IMG/VR virus record: IMGVR_UViG_3300035670_000153
Coordinates: 1 to 64,000 of that record
Length of the DNA stretch: 64,000 nt
Direction: 5' to 3' (one strand)
Source of the DNA: a virus
Shown: positions 16,924-25,524 of the stretch, in pieces
Layout of the letters: each line of letters starts with the position of its first letter
Numbering within the stretch: the first letter of the stretch is position 1
Position numbers and translations under genes: made by a program
The notes under the pieces: model-generated
The model's input: only the letters and a program-made list of their open reading frames with translations
Told to the model about the DNA's origin: nothing
Databases searched by the model: none

Positions 16924-17559
16924 TTATTTTTTTAAAATAAAATTTAATTCTTCATCTGTCCATGCAGATTTTTGTGTTGTACCACTATATGATTTAGCAA
17001 ATTTATTATATATTAACATTTTAGATACAGATATTAATTCATTATCACTAGGTCTAATAAAACATACATCTGCTAAATATCTACCAAATTTATCAGTAGA
17101 TTTTATAGTGGTTACATATAATTCTCTATTTTTTAATATATCAGATAATACATTTTTTATATATAACCCTGTTTCTTTTTCTAGTTTATTTGTGGTTCTT
17201 GTTTCAGGTGTATCAATCCCTACTAATCTTACTCTTTGTATTATACTAATATCAAATCCTAAATCAATTGAAATATCTAGTGTATCTCCATCTATCATAT
17301 TAATTAGTTTTGCCTTATAATTATACAAATTTTTATCTATTTTAAATTCAATATTTGGAATTTCTTTATTGTCTTCATTAAACATAATTTTATTTTCATC
17401 TATATTATTCCATTGTTTTATTAAAGATTCTTTTGATGACAAGCCTCCTATTATAAATCCACATGACTTACATTGTAAAAAACTTTTTAAAATATCATCA
17501 GGATAATAATATGTGTAGATATTATCACTATTACATTTTTTACATGATTTAAGTTCCAT
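16924..17559 (-). CDS. Fusion of a Lar-type zinc ribbon and a staphylococcal-nuclease-like domain
   Basis: 211 aa. Residues about 5-50 form a CxxC...CxxCG zinc ribbon ending in SLIKQWN, the pattern of Lar-like restriction-alleviation ribbons. Residues about 75-205 are an SNase fold: MIDGDTLDI, RVRLVGIDTPETR and the third catalytic cluster DKFGRYLADV, so the metal ligands and both Arg are present and the nuclease should be active. There is no signal peptide, so it acts inside the cell, perhaps in host DNA/RNA breakdown. The fusion is unusual. SD AAGGAGG. Confidence 0.8.
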   Translation of the reverse strand: MELKSCKKCNSDNIYTYYYPDDILKSFLQCKSCGFIIGGLSSKESLIKQWNNIDENKIMFNEDNKEIPNIEFKIDKNLYNYKAKLINMIDGDTLDISIDLGFDISIIQRVRLVGIDTPETRTTNKLEKETGLYIKNVLSDILKNRELYVTTIKSTDKFGRYLADVCFIRPSDNELISVSKMLIYNKFAKSYSGTTQKSAWTDEELNFILKK

Positions 17560-17586
17560 ATAAAATACTCCTCCTTAATTTATTAA

Positions 17587-17850
17587 TTATTCTATGTTAA
17601 AATGTTTTTCAATATGAGAAGTCAATCTTTTTTTCATTTTACTTTTTACTTCTTTTTTAATTTCATCAATTATTTCTATATAAGATTCTTGTATTAAATC
17701 TTCTATATCTGATGGATTTACTAAATATCTATCATATCTTTCTAAGTCGTTTTTAAATTGTCCAATAATAATATTTTTCATTGCATTTTTTATATGATTT
17801 AAATCTTCACTTGTAAATATGGTTTTTATATCTCCAAAATTATTATTCAT
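17587..17850 (-). CDS. Hypothetical protein (87 aa)
   Basis: SD GGAGGAG. Helical, charged, with EDLIQESYIEIIDEIKKEVK. No domain recognised; co-transcribed with the Thg1-like and SNase genes. Confidence 0.5.
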   Translation of the reverse strand: MNNNFGDIKTIFTSEDLNHIKNAMKNIIIGQFKNDLERYDRYLVNPSDIEDLIQESYIEIIDEIKKEVKSKMKKRLTSHIEKHFNIE

Positions 17851-17864
17851 TTAGCTCCTCCATT

Positions 17865-18152
17865 TTAATAATATGTGCTTATTACTAATGTTTTAAATTC
17901 TTCTGACATATAAGTATCTGTCTTAGCAATAAACACATTATTCCCATTTTCATCACTATATCTAACATCATTATCAAATATCCTAAATAAATCATCTTTC
18001 CTTAAATCTTTAAAATTAATAATCTCCCATTTTTTACAATCCTTATTAAATAATTCATATCTTCTTCCTATAGATATTTTATTAATTTGTGGGAATTTAT
18101 GTTTACATTTTTCACACCATATACTCCTAATATTGGGATTACATTCACACAT
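17865..18152 (-). CDS. Small zinc-binding hypothetical protein (95 aa)
   Basis: The ATG at 18152 lies 9 nt after AAGGAGG; an ATG at 18158 is only 3 nt away and 18188 has no SD. Four cysteines at the N-terminus (MCECNPN and WCEKC) form a probable zinc knuckle, followed by a beta-rich domain. No function recognised. Confidence 0.5.
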   Translation of the reverse strand: MCECNPNIRSIWCEKCKHKFPQINKISIGRRYELFNKDCKKWEIINFKDLRKDDLFRIFDNDVRYSDENGNNVFIAKTDTYMSEEFKTLVISTYY

Positions 18153-18171
18153 AATCATATTCCTCCTTATT

Positions 18172-18978
18172 TTATAATAAACATTCAATGTACAATTTGT
18201 CTTGCGTAAATACAGGTATTTCTTTATCTATAATCCACTTAGAGCGAACTGTATCACCTTTATAATAGTTTCTTTTAATAATACAGCTTCCTCGTTTTTT
18301 ATAAGTTTCTACATCATTAAAATTAATCCCTTTTTCTATAAATAATTTATCTTGTAATTTATCACAAGATAATCCTTGTAATTGTTTGTGACTAAAATTG
18401 GCTTGTGCTAACATTTGGATTGAATTTCTTGTGGCATCTTGTTGTCTCCAAATGAAGTAGTTAGCTACCTCTTCTTTTGGTATAATAAATGCTCTGCTAT
18501 CAAACAATGCAGTTCCTATTTTCTTATAGTAAATATCAGCAAACTTTTTTATTTCAGGATTTATAAACTCGGAGTATTTTTCATCTACTCCTTTATTTTG
18601 ATAATCCCATACATTTAGTCCAAATGATTTGTTAAATCCCATAGTAGCTATACTTGCAGATACGCTTACCATTTTTTGAATATTTTTATTGAACCATGCA
18701 TCAGTCGTAATCGTGTCATCATCGGTAAATAAAAGAGAGATTTCATCTGATTGGACATACGCAATTTTACAGCCTTGTATTCTCTCACATAGCTCTTTAG
18801 CTGTTTCTTGCATTGTATTAATTAAAACTTCATCAAAAGGTTTTTGAAACCCTTTAGTAAAGGTATGGAATGCTTTTCCGTCAATTCTTATAATTACTGG
18901 AATTCTTCTTGTTAAAAATATTCTGCTTATATCTTCATATTTTTTCATTCTATCCCCTAAAGAATCATTTTTATTCAT
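18172..18978 (-). CDS. Thg1-like 3'-5' RNA polymerase (tRNA-His guanylyltransferase family)
   Basis: 268 aa. Family landmarks: MKKYED at the start, PVIIRIDGKAFHTFTKGF (first metal Asp), AYVQSDEISLLF (second metal Asp), and FDSRAF with WRQQDATRNSI. Thg1 and its bacterial/phage relatives (TLPs) add nucleotides in the 3'-5' direction, repairing 5'-truncated tRNAs on their own template. A target in this phage is at hand: the tRNA array at 59285-62276, where several 5' ends must be made by unusual processing. SD AGGAGGTG. First gene of its operon. Confidence 0.9.
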   Translation of the reverse strand: MNKNDSLGDRMKKYEDISRIFLTRRIPVIIRIDGKAFHTFTKGFQKPFDEVLINTMQETAKELCERIQGCKIAYVQSDEISLLFTDDDTITTDAWFNKNIQKMVSVSASIATMGFNKSFGLNVWDYQNKGVDEKYSEFINPEIKKFADIYYKKIGTALFDSRAFIIPKEEVANYFIWRQQDATRNSIQMLAQANFSHKQLQGLSCDKLQDKLFIEKGINFNDVETYKKRGSCIIKRNYYKGDTVRSKWIIDKEIPVFTQDKLYIECLL

Positions 18979-19028
18979 CGTATTTTTGCACCTCCTATTT
19001 TATATAAATTATTTTTTATTACAATATT

Positions 19029-19057
19029 ATATTAACACATAAATCCATAAAGGTCAA
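19029..19057 (-). promoter_or_regulatory. Promoter TTGACC-17-TAATAT for the Thg1-like operon
   Basis: -35 at 19057-19052, -10 at 19034-19029. Drives 18978 to 16248. Confidence 0.75.
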
Positions 19058-19092
19058 GTATAATAATATGAATTTATTATTAAAAAATTAAA

Positions 19093-19128
19093 AGCTATAG
19101 AGGTATTATTATAAATACCTTTATAGCT
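19093..19128 (-). terminator. Intrinsic terminator after the glycosyltransferase gene
   Basis: Stem AGCTATAAAGGTATT / AATACCTCTATAGCT (one mismatch), followed on the minus strand by TTTTAATTTTTT. Confidence 0.85.
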
Positions 19129-19151
19129 CTATCATTATTTTTATATTTTTA

Positions 19152-20474
19152 TTATGTATTTAATTCATAATGCTTCTTAATTACATTATGATATTTATTA
19201 TATAAATAAGATTTACTATCAAATGTATCAGTCTCTTGTGTATCAATAACAAACATATTATAATTGTTAACTTTGTAATCACGTACAATGCCATCTTTTA
19301 ATATAAGTTGTTGTTTAAATACTTGATAGTTGACTTGATGATGCCATCTATTAAATTTCCAAACAACTTTAGCAACATCAGGATGCATATCTTCTAACAT
19401 CTTTGATTTAGGATAAGTTCCTTCATGAGAATAAAATTCTTCTGTATTACCTCCTTCTATTTTTTGAGTAGTGCATTTACCCGCTAGAAAAGCATTGAAT
19501 TGGACTGTACACCATCCATCTTTTAATGCTCTAATACTTAAATCAGTATCTTCATTATACCTACCTCTCCATCTATAAGGGATATCATTTCTTATCAATA
19601 AAAAAGAATATATTCGTGTATTTAAAACGAATGCAGGTGTTTTGTCAGACATTTTACAAAACATAGAATAGTTTAATCCTGCTATTGCTAAATTTTCATA
19701 CCTATCCACAAAATCTTCACATGCAGAGAATATAGCTCCTGTTCTACATTTTTGTTTCATATTATTATTCATATAATGGAATCCTTCTAACGCATTATCA
19801 TCAAATACCCAATGCCATTCATGTCCATTAAGTATTGAATGCTCCCAACAAAAATTTCTAGCAGCTCCTGGACCGCATGACTTTGAATTACCTAAATCAT
19901 CAAAAGTATCATAATCATCTTTATATTTCATATCAAGCTCTAGAATTGTGGCATATTTATTTTGCACATTCTCTTGATACTTATTAAAATCAGATGGTTC
20001 TACAACTACAAAATGTTTAACTTCCATTTGTGATAAGTATCTAGATGTGTAACACTTATTACTCCTACCTTTACTAACTATATATATCGGATATCTATTT
20101 TCATTATAATTTCCAAGAACTCTTAATGAAGAATGTTTACCTGCTATAAGTTTAGGATACCAAACACTAGTTGTCTTTTCAGATATGTTTTGGTCAAATA
20201 TTTCTTGAGCTAACTGTAAATCTTCTGAGTTAAATATAAAATTAATTTTAGCATACGGTTCTTGTTTGTTAGAGATATATTCTGGCATATTAAACCATTC
20301 TTTTTGCCATTGTTCTTTTGATACCTTTTTATTTAAAGTCCTTTTTTTTTCTTTAAACTCATGGGTATGGATATTAAATTCTGTCATACTCGAGTTTAGC
20401 ATAATATTATTCCGTTTGGAAAACTCATTCAAATCATTTTCATTTTCAAATCTACAAATAATAATATTTCTCAT
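19152..20474 (-). CDS. TET-associated glycosyltransferase-type (TAGT) DNA base glycosyltransferase
   Basis: 440 aa; the ATG at 20474 lies 8 nt after AAAGGA, while 20483 overlaps that SD. The central GT-A domain (about 125-330) has RYPIYIVSKGRS, HFVVVEP, KSCGPGAARNFCWEHS, HEWHWVFDDN (DDN metal motif) and RYNEDTDLS. These are landmarks of TAGT enzymes, which put sugars on 5-hydroxymethylcytosine made by phage TET/JBP oxygenases. No TET is seen here, so the acceptor may be another modified base, such as the product of the methyltransferase at 5924. Monocistronic, with its own promoter and terminator. Confidence 0.8.
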   Translation of the reverse strand: MRNIIICRFENENDLNEFSKRNNIMLNSSMTEFNIHTHEFKEKKRTLNKKVSKEQWQKEWFNMPEYISNKQEPYAKINFIFNSEDLQLAQEIFDQNISEKTTSVWYPKLIAGKHSSLRVLGNYNENRYPIYIVSKGRSNKCYTSRYLSQMEVKHFVVVEPSDFNKYQENVQNKYATILELDMKYKDDYDTFDDLGNSKSCGPGAARNFCWEHSILNGHEWHWVFDDNALEGFHYMNNNMKQKCRTGAIFSACEDFVDRYENLAIAGLNYSMFCKMSDKTPAFVLNTRIYSFLLIRNDIPYRWRGRYNEDTDLSIRALKDGWCTVQFNAFLAGKCTTQKIEGGNTEEFYSHEGTYPKSKMLEDMHPDVAKVVWKFNRWHHQVNYQVFKQQLILKDGIVRDYKVNNYNMFVIDTQETDTFDSKSYLYNKYHNVIKKHYELNT

Positions 20475-20513
20475 AAGACACATCCTTTTTTTTATTTTTT
20501 TAATCTTAATACT

Positions 20514-20562
20514 ATAATAACCTATAAAAATAAAAAAGTCAAGTTTTATACTTAACTTTTTT
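20514..20562 (-). promoter_or_regulatory. Promoter TTGACT-17-TATTAT overlapping a terminator hairpin
   Basis: -35 at 20542-20537, -10 at 20519-20514; drives the glycosyltransferase. The hairpin AAAAAGTTAAG / CTTGACTTTTT (20533-20562) with a following T-run ends the previous operon, and its 3' arm contains the -35. Confidence 0.8.
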
Positions 20563-20571
20563 ATTTATTTT

Positions 20572-20793
20572 TTATTTTTTAATTTTAAAAAATTTATTAG
20601 CATCAATTTCACTAAGACATATGATTAGGAAAAATAATGGGGTTATAATATTAACAAATGGTATGAAAAAACAAATATGTAATATTTTTGTATCACTATA
20701 TGATTCAGATTTTAAAATTGCAAATCTAGTCATAAAATAACTTATTATATAACTTAATACTATAATTGAAATCACAATTTTTAATAGATTCAT
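20572..20793 (-). CDS. Small membrane protein (73 aa)
   Basis: Two hydrophobic helices (about 3-24 and 38-62) and a basic end KFFKIKK. SD AAGGAGG. Last gene of the operon from 22958. Confidence 0.5.
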   Translation of the reverse strand: MNLLKIVISIIVLSYIISYFMTRFAILKSESYSDTKILHICFFIPFVNIITPLFFLIICLSEIDANKFFKIKK

Positions 20794-20810
20794 GTTATAT
20801 CCTCCTTATA

Positions 20811-20999
20811 TTATTTATTTAATAATTTTTCATAATACACAATTATCATAGTTATTCCATTTGAGATTAAAATTGCCATAATTGTATCAACTTTACGTTC
20901 TGTGATAGTTTTATCGATAATTAATTCTATAAATTGCCATATAAAAGTTATAGATTGATAAACCATATAATAAATTATAAAATATGCAATAAATTTCAT
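20811..20999 (-). CDS. Small membrane protein (62 aa)
   Basis: Two hydrophobic helices around a charged DKTITERKVD turn; both ends likely on the same side. SD AGGAG. No function recognised. Confidence 0.5.
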   Translation of the reverse strand: MKFIAYFIIYYMVYQSITFIWQFIELIIDKTITERKVDTIMAILISNGITMIIVYYEKLLNK

Positions 21000-21002
21000 A
21001 GA

Positions 21003-21257
21003 CTATTCTCCTTTAATGACAAGAGTTTGAGGTATATAATTATATGAGAGGTTCTTTCCTTTTAATTCAGGATATAAATTGTAAATCATATCCCACGCTT
21101 TTCTTTCTATATTAATTGATTGTTTGAGTGCTTTTATTGTTTTCTTATAGCTACCAAATAAACTGTCTTTAAATCTTTCAGCTGATATTCTAAACGCATA
21201 ACTTTCTTTAAACAAATCTTTTATATCTTGTGGTAATGCATAATCTTTTTTACACAT
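21003..21257 (-). CDS. Hypothetical protein (84 aa)
   Basis: SD AAGGAG. Helical, with SYAFRISAERFKDSLFGSYKK and a beta end; similar in style to small phage proteins of unknown role. No motif recognised. Confidence 0.45.
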   Translation of the reverse strand: MCKKDYALPQDIKDLFKESYAFRISAERFKDSLFGSYKKTIKALKQSINIERKAWDMIYNLYPELKGKNLSYNYIPQTLVIKGE

Positions 21258-21322
21258 TAATTATTTCTCCTTTATTATTTATTATTATAAATAACAATTT
21301 TATTTTTAAATTTTAAAAACTT

Positions 21323-21607
21323 TTATTTTTCTTCTAATTCTACATTGACCCCAGCGAATGTGAATCCTTTTCCTGAGTTCACCATAAATTCAGAAAAAAC
21401 ATCTAACCAAATTATGCCATAATGGATTACTCCATCTTTAGTATCATTAATAATACTTTTTTGAATTATACCTATAGGTTTACCTTGATTCATTATTGGT
21501 TTATTGCATGAATCTTTACATATTTTTAATAGAAACTCTTCATCAAGTACTACGGTGTTTTGGATTTTAAAAAATTCAGGTATTTCTACTTTTATAGTTT
21601 TTCTCAT
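21323..21607 (-). CDS. Hypothetical beta-rich protein (94 aa)
   Basis: SD AAGGAGG. KVEIPEFFKIQNTVVLDEEF and KPIGIIQKSI with alternating strands. Two cysteines. No function recognised. Confidence 0.45.
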   Translation of the reverse strand: MRKTIKVEIPEFFKIQNTVVLDEEFLLKICKDSCNKPIMNQGKPIGIIQKSIINDTKDGVIHYGIIWLDVFSEFMVNSGKGFTFAGVNVELEEK

Positions 21608-21629
21608 GACTCCTCCTTATTTTATTTTT

Positions 21630-21878
21630 TTATCTTTTCGTTATGCTAATACTTCTAATATCTTTTAATAAATCAATCGCATTATTGTATTTAAAATATC
21701 CCCTTAACCCACACCACGATAAACTATTATCTGAATACAAAATGAAATTATTATCATCTGAATTATTGTTTTGTTTTATAAGAGTTCGAATATTAAAATT
21801 TAGACTTCTTGATTTATAGTAAAGAAAATCATATTCCTCTGATTCTTGGTTTACAATTTCTACTTTATATTTCCACAT
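21630..21878 (-). CDS. Hypothetical protein (82 aa)
   Basis: SD TAGGAG. WKYKVEIVNQESEEYDFLYY start; mixed alpha/beta. No function recognised. Confidence 0.45.
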   Translation of the reverse strand: MWKYKVEIVNQESEEYDFLYYKSRSLNFNIRTLIKQNNNSDDNNFILYSDNSLSWCGLRGYFKYNNAIDLLKDIRSISITKR

Positions 21879-21916
21879 ACTATATATTCTCCTATTTGTT
21901 TTTATTCTTTATTTAA

Positions 21917-22168
21917 TTATTCAAAAATATCATCCATGACATAAATAGTATTTTGTGTAATTACTCGGACACCATAATCATCTTCATCAATTTCTTTTAT
22001 TATACTCGTTGTCAATACTTTTCCATTTTCACAATTAAAAACCATTCGACCACCTATTTCTAAATTGCATTCTAATTCACCAACCCTACCAATTAAGGAA
22101 GGATAGAAATCATCTACTCTATTTTCCCCTTTCAAATCTGTTACACTTGAGATTATTAATTTACTCAT
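21917..22168 (-). CDS. Hypothetical beta-barrel-like protein (83 aa)
   Basis: SD AGGAGG. Short strands separated by Gly/Asp turns (IGRVGELECNLEIGGRMVF) suggest a small SH3-like barrel. No function recognised. Confidence 0.45.
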   Translation of the reverse strand: MSKLIISSVTDLKGENRVDDFYPSLIGRVGELECNLEIGGRMVFNCENGKVLTTSIIKEIDEDDYGVRVITQNTIYVMDDIFE

Positions 22169-22187
22169 AAATTATTCCTCCTTTTCA

Positions 22188-22211
22188 CGATAAAAGAAAC
22201 CTTTTATCTTA
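22188..22211 (-). other. Leader hairpin GATAAAAG-loop-CTTTTATC
   Basis: Eight-bp inverted repeat with a short loop, in the 80-bp gap between two small genes just before the SD. It may protect or pause the transcript. There is no T-run, so it is not a clear terminator. Confidence 0.35.
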
Positions 22212-22248
22212 CTATTATAATCTTTGCTACCCTTGATAAATAACAATT

Positions 22249-22440
22249 TTAAAAAGTACCAGTTGTAAAAAATTTAATTAAAGTATCACTACTGCTATAA
22301 GTTTTTTCTTTAGTAGCTTCACTCTTTCTATATTCTTCAACCCTTTCTTTATCATAATGGCAACATGTCTCGCATGGATGATTCCCATATTCTTTTGATG
22401 AACAGTTGTTATAATCATATTTAATTGGACATTTATTCAT
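22249..22440 (-). CDS. Small cysteine-rich protein (63 aa)
   Basis: Six cysteines in the first 27 residues (KCPIKYDYNNC, HPCETCCHY) plus His give a probable zinc-binding head; the tail is polar. SD AAGGAGG. No function recognised. Confidence 0.5.
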   Translation of the reverse strand: MNKCPIKYDYNNCSSKEYGNHPCETCCHYDKERVEEYRKSEATKEKTYSSSDTLIKFFTTGTF

Positions 22441-22456
22441 GTTTCCTCCTTATAAG

Positions 22457-22705
22457 TTATTCCTTAACTATATAATAACCAACAATAATTCTACCGACTT
22501 TATAATTATCTATATTTAACTCTTCTGCATCACACACATCTTCTATACCTTTTTCTGCTTCTTGTATACTCTTAAACTTTAAAAATGGTATATCACTATT
22601 TATTAGATTAATACTATGACCATTGCATTCTAGTATTAAATTATTACGCTTATCAATGATAACAATGTACTCTATTTTTTTAGCAAATTCATCTAAAATA
22701 TTCAT
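22457..22705 (-). CDS. Hypothetical protein (82 aa)
   Basis: SD GAGG. Mixed alpha/beta with an acidic middle (EAEKGIEDVCDAEELNIDN). No function recognised. Confidence 0.45.
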   Translation of the reverse strand: MNILDEFAKKIEYIVIIDKRNNLILECNGHSINLINSDIPFLKFKSIQEAEKGIEDVCDAEELNIDNYKVGRIIVGYYIVKE

Positions 22706-22736
22706 AATTTACCTCAATTTAAAAATTTTTTTTTAT

Positions 22737-22958
22737 TTACAACTCTTGTATTTTTTTGAAATAATATTTTAAATCTTTATTTTCACTATTATTTACCTCG
22801 ACATTTAATATTCCTGTTTTTAAATATCCTTTACTTAATTCACATTGTTGTTGGATATCTCTAATCATCATAATTGTTCTCTGTGATATTTCTTCTTCGG
22901 TCTTACACTTTTCAAATATATCAGAAATAATACTCATAAATTCATATCTGTCTGCCAT
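22737..22958 (-). CDS. Hypothetical protein (73 aa)
   Basis: The ATG at 22958 is at normal distance from AAAGGAG; the one at 22964 is too close. Helical, with CKTEEEISQRTIMMIRDIQQQ. First gene after the promoter at 23052-23080 and the leader hairpin at 23003-23036. Confidence 0.5.
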   Translation of the reverse strand: MADRYEFMSIISDIFEKCKTEEEISQRTIMMIRDIQQQCELSKGYLKTGILNVEVNNSENKDLKYYFKKIQEL

Positions 22959-23002
22959 ATTCATTCTCCTTTTTATAATTTATTTGACCACTATTTAATA
23001 TT

Positions 23003-23036
23003 TTTAGGTGAAAAGTATTTTAACCTCTCACCTAAA
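23003..23036 (-). other. 5' leader hairpin
   Basis: Arms TTTAGGTGA and TCACCTAAA (9 bp, 16-nt loop) lie between the promoter at 23052-23080 and the first gene. No strong T-run follows on the minus strand, so an mRNA-stabilising or protein-binding leader is more likely than a terminator. Confidence 0.45.
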
Positions 23037-23051
23037 TTTAACATCATATTA

Positions 23052-23080
23052 ATAATAACACATACTCAATTCATTGTCAA
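23052..23080 (-). promoter_or_regulatory. Promoter TTGACA-17-TATTAT
   Basis: -35 at 23080-23075, -10 at 23057-23052. Drives nine small genes from 22958 to 20572. The -35 sits in a short dyad ATTGT-TG-ACAAT. Confidence 0.85.
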
Positions 23081-23111
23081 CAATATTATTCAATTTATTA
23101 TTTACTATCCA

Positions 23112-23522
23112 CTACTTCAATAAATCAGCAATTTCATCAATCTCTAATTCGGTTTTCTTTTCCTCAGATAGCAACTTTTCTAATTTACTTTCCATAGCTT
23201 TTAACTTATTTTCTTCTTCCTTATTAAATAACACTTCTAGTTTATTATTTATATCATCAATCCAATCAATAATATTGTACCCGTTATAATTCAAATCATT
23301 TAAAACTCCTAATTCTTCTGCTGACTTTTTATACACATTAAGTATAACTAAATGTTCAATTAAATCTCTCTTACTCAATACATTAATATTTGATACTTGT
23401 TCCTTTAATGGCAATATACAATTTGTAATAGGTATAAACCTCTTCAACTTACCAATTTTTTCTTTCTTTTCTGCAATTTGCTTTCTCATTTCTAATATTC
23501 TTTCATCGTTTTTATTTGTCAT
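23112..23522 (-). CDS. Coiled-coil hypothetical protein (136 aa)
   Basis: The ATG at 23522 follows AGAGGA and overlaps the upstream stop; 23567 lies inside the upstream gene without an SD. Charged heptad-like segments at about 5-30 and 95-130 (NKEEENKLKAMESKLEKLL). No function recognised. Confidence 0.55.
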   Translation of the reverse strand: MTNKNDERILEMRKQIAEKKEKIGKLKRFIPITNCILPLKEQVSNINVLSKRDLIEHLVILNVYKKSAEELGVLNDLNYNGYNIIDWIDDINNKLEVLFNKEEENKLKAMESKLEKLLSEEKKTELEIDEIADLLK

Positions 23523-23523
23523 A

Positions 23524-24600
23524 TTAATACATCCTCTCATATAATTTATTATTTTGTAAATATACATTTTTATAAATAGGTTTTACATATTCAAATATTT
23601 CTTCTAAAGTTGTGTTTTCTAAAACTTTTATCCCAAAAACATCTCGTTTATTATTACAATCTTTTAAGTAATATTTTTTATTTTCAATTGCCCAATATCT
23701 ACACACTTCGTATTTATCCTCGTCTTTATTAAATATATAAGTCCAACTTCTATCTGCTATGTGTGCTAAAAAATCATCATAAGTATAATTAATTATTTCA
23801 TTTTTACTATAGTCAATTGGTGAATATTGCTTTTTACCTTCCATTAGCTCAAATAACTCAGCATAATCTTCACAACATTCTGATGTATCAATTCCTATGA
23901 ATTTTTTAGATAGTGAATTTAAACAATCAATTTCTATTTTAATATTATCACTATAACTACTTTTATATTTTCTTGCAAAGAAATGTCTTTTACCTTTTTG
24001 TTCTATTTTATTATAAGCACCTGTATTCCAATTCATATCACCATATTCCCAATAATCAAATCTACCCATATAAACCCATTTCTCATTATTTTTATTTAAA
24101 TAAGTATATCCTAAATTTAAATCTTTTGCCTTAATGTATTCATTATTATGCACAATGGTATTATATTCTTGAATTTCTTTATAGTCTTGAGAGTCAACTG
24201 GTATTAGAATTAAATCTTTACCATCCCATCCATAAACAAATTCACCTTCTAAACCTTTCCCTTTTATTGAGCTTGTATTTTCTAATATATATAATAAATT
24301 CTCAATATTTATTTCAAACTCAAAATCCCTAGGGTCATATACTCTAACATATGTTTGCCTATGATTCCATCCTGTATTATATCCTCCTGCTTTCTTATTA
24401 AGTACAAATCCAGATGTAGGTTCATTAATAAATTCTTTTGGTTCAATTTCTTCATCTCTCCAACCATTCCAAGATGTTTCTTTACGTAATTTATTTTTTT
24501 CATCAAAATATGTAATGTATGCTAATTTCTTGGTATATGTATCAGAACGTTTTTGAAACCCTACTTTAATTCTTTTAGGTAGAAATATACTGCTTTTCAA
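23524..24600 (-). CDS. Conserved phage-type hypothetical protein (358 aa)
   Basis: SD AAGGAGG. Rich in aromatic residues, with repeated short beta segments (WRDEEIEPKEF, WVYMGRFDYWEYGDM, RHFFARKY). No signal peptide or membrane segment. I recall similar proteins in large Firmicutes phages without a known role. The largest gene of its operon. Confidence 0.6.
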   Translation of the reverse strand: MKSSIFLPKRIKVGFQKRSDTYTKKLAYITYFDEKNKLRKETSWNGWRDEEIEPKEFINEPTSGFVLNKKAGGYNTGWNHRQTYVRVYDPRDFEFEINIENLLYILENTSSIKGKGLEGEFVYGWDGKDLILIPVDSQDYKEIQEYNTIVHNNEYIKAKDLNLGYTYLNKNNEKWVYMGRFDYWEYGDMNWNTGAYNKIEQKGKRHFFARKYKSSYSDNIKIEIDCLNSLSKKFIGIDTSECCEDYAELFELMEGKKQYSPIDYSKNEIINYTYDDFLAHIADRSWTYIFNKDEDKYEVCRYWAIENKKYYLKDCNNKRDVFGIKVLENTTLEEIFEYVKPIYKNVYLQNNKLYERMY

Positions 24601-24642
24601 ATTAATATCCTCCTTTAAATTTATTATGATGAAGTCAAATTT

Positions 24643-25038
24643 TTATTTAATGTTGTTCTTATCATCAATACTATGTATTTCAAATACCAAATCATATTTA
24701 TTACAACAACTTAATTCACAACTTATACGCATATTAATTAAAGTAGCTTTCATTGTTCTTTCTAAGATAGATTCTTCTCCTGTAGTTATATCATGGATGA
24801 TATGATTACAATTAATATTAAAATCAATCACATTATTTCTATTCATTATAAAATTAATAAAATCTAAATCTACTAATAGAGCATGTTTTAATATGAGAAA
24901 TGTCTTTATTTTAGATTTGACTAATATATCTTTCATAATAGCATTTAATGGGACAATAAAACCTTTTGCCACACCTATTCCACATAATTGATAATTGCCA
25001 ACATCTATAATCACATAATCTTTACTTATATTTTTCAT
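24643..25038 (-). CDS. Hypothetical protein (131 aa)
   Basis: SD AAGGAGG. Alpha/beta with several cysteines (ISCELSCC), no clear motif spacing. No function recognised. Confidence 0.5.
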   Translation of the reverse strand: MKNISKDYVIIDVGNYQLCGIGVAKGFIVPLNAIMKDILVKSKIKTFLILKHALLVDLDFINFIMNRNNVIDFNINCNHIIHDITTGEESILERTMKATLINMRISCELSCCNKYDLVFEIHSIDDKNNIK

Positions 25039-25060
25039 ATTTACCTCCTTAGTTTTACTA

Positions 25061-25258
25061 TTATTCCACCTTCACACCACATATAGGGCAAAAATTAACT
25101 TTAAATTTCTCACCATGTTCTAAACAACATTTATCATCTTCATCTACTAATCTGATATAACCTCTGTCAAATAAAACCTGCATTTTGATTTCAGTAGTTA
25201 TATAACTATTTGATATATCAAATGTTTTTTCAATTAAAACTTTATCACATAGACACAT
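25061..25258 (-). CDS. Small zinc-ribbon-like protein (65 aa)
   Basis: The ATG at 25258 is correctly spaced from GGAGGG; the longer frame to 25270 contains that SD. Begins MCLCDK and ends NFCPICG, with CC-x-EHG between, giving a likely zinc-binding fold. Confidence 0.5.
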   Translation of the reverse strand: MCLCDKVLIEKTFDISNSYITTEIKMQVLFDRGYIRLVDEDDKCCLEHGEKFKVNFCPICGVKVE

Positions 25259-25272
25259 AATTCCCTCCATTA

Positions 25273-25503
25273 TTAATATAATTTATCATACAATTCTTCT
25301 AAATCTTTTTTTATATCATCAATTAAAGCTAACCCTTTAATATCTTTTAATTTATATAATATATCTGCAATATCACTTTCTATATTAACTATAGCCTCTT
25401 TAGCTTCAATAGCAGGAATAAATTCTTTATTATCATCATTATCTTTAATATTTAACCCTAATACAACACTATTATCAATATTTTTCCTATAGCTTATATT
25501 CAT
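25273..25503 (-). CDS. Hypothetical protein (76 aa)
   Basis: SD TGAGG. Helical second half (AIVNIESDIADILYKLKDI) with acidic tail; may be a small coiled coil. No function recognised. Confidence 0.45.
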   Translation of the reverse strand: MNISYRKNIDNSVVLGLNIKDNDDNKEFIPAIEAKEAIVNIESDIADILYKLKDIKGLALIDDIKKDLEELYDKLY

Positions 25504-25524
25504 AGTTTCCTCATTTCATAATGT

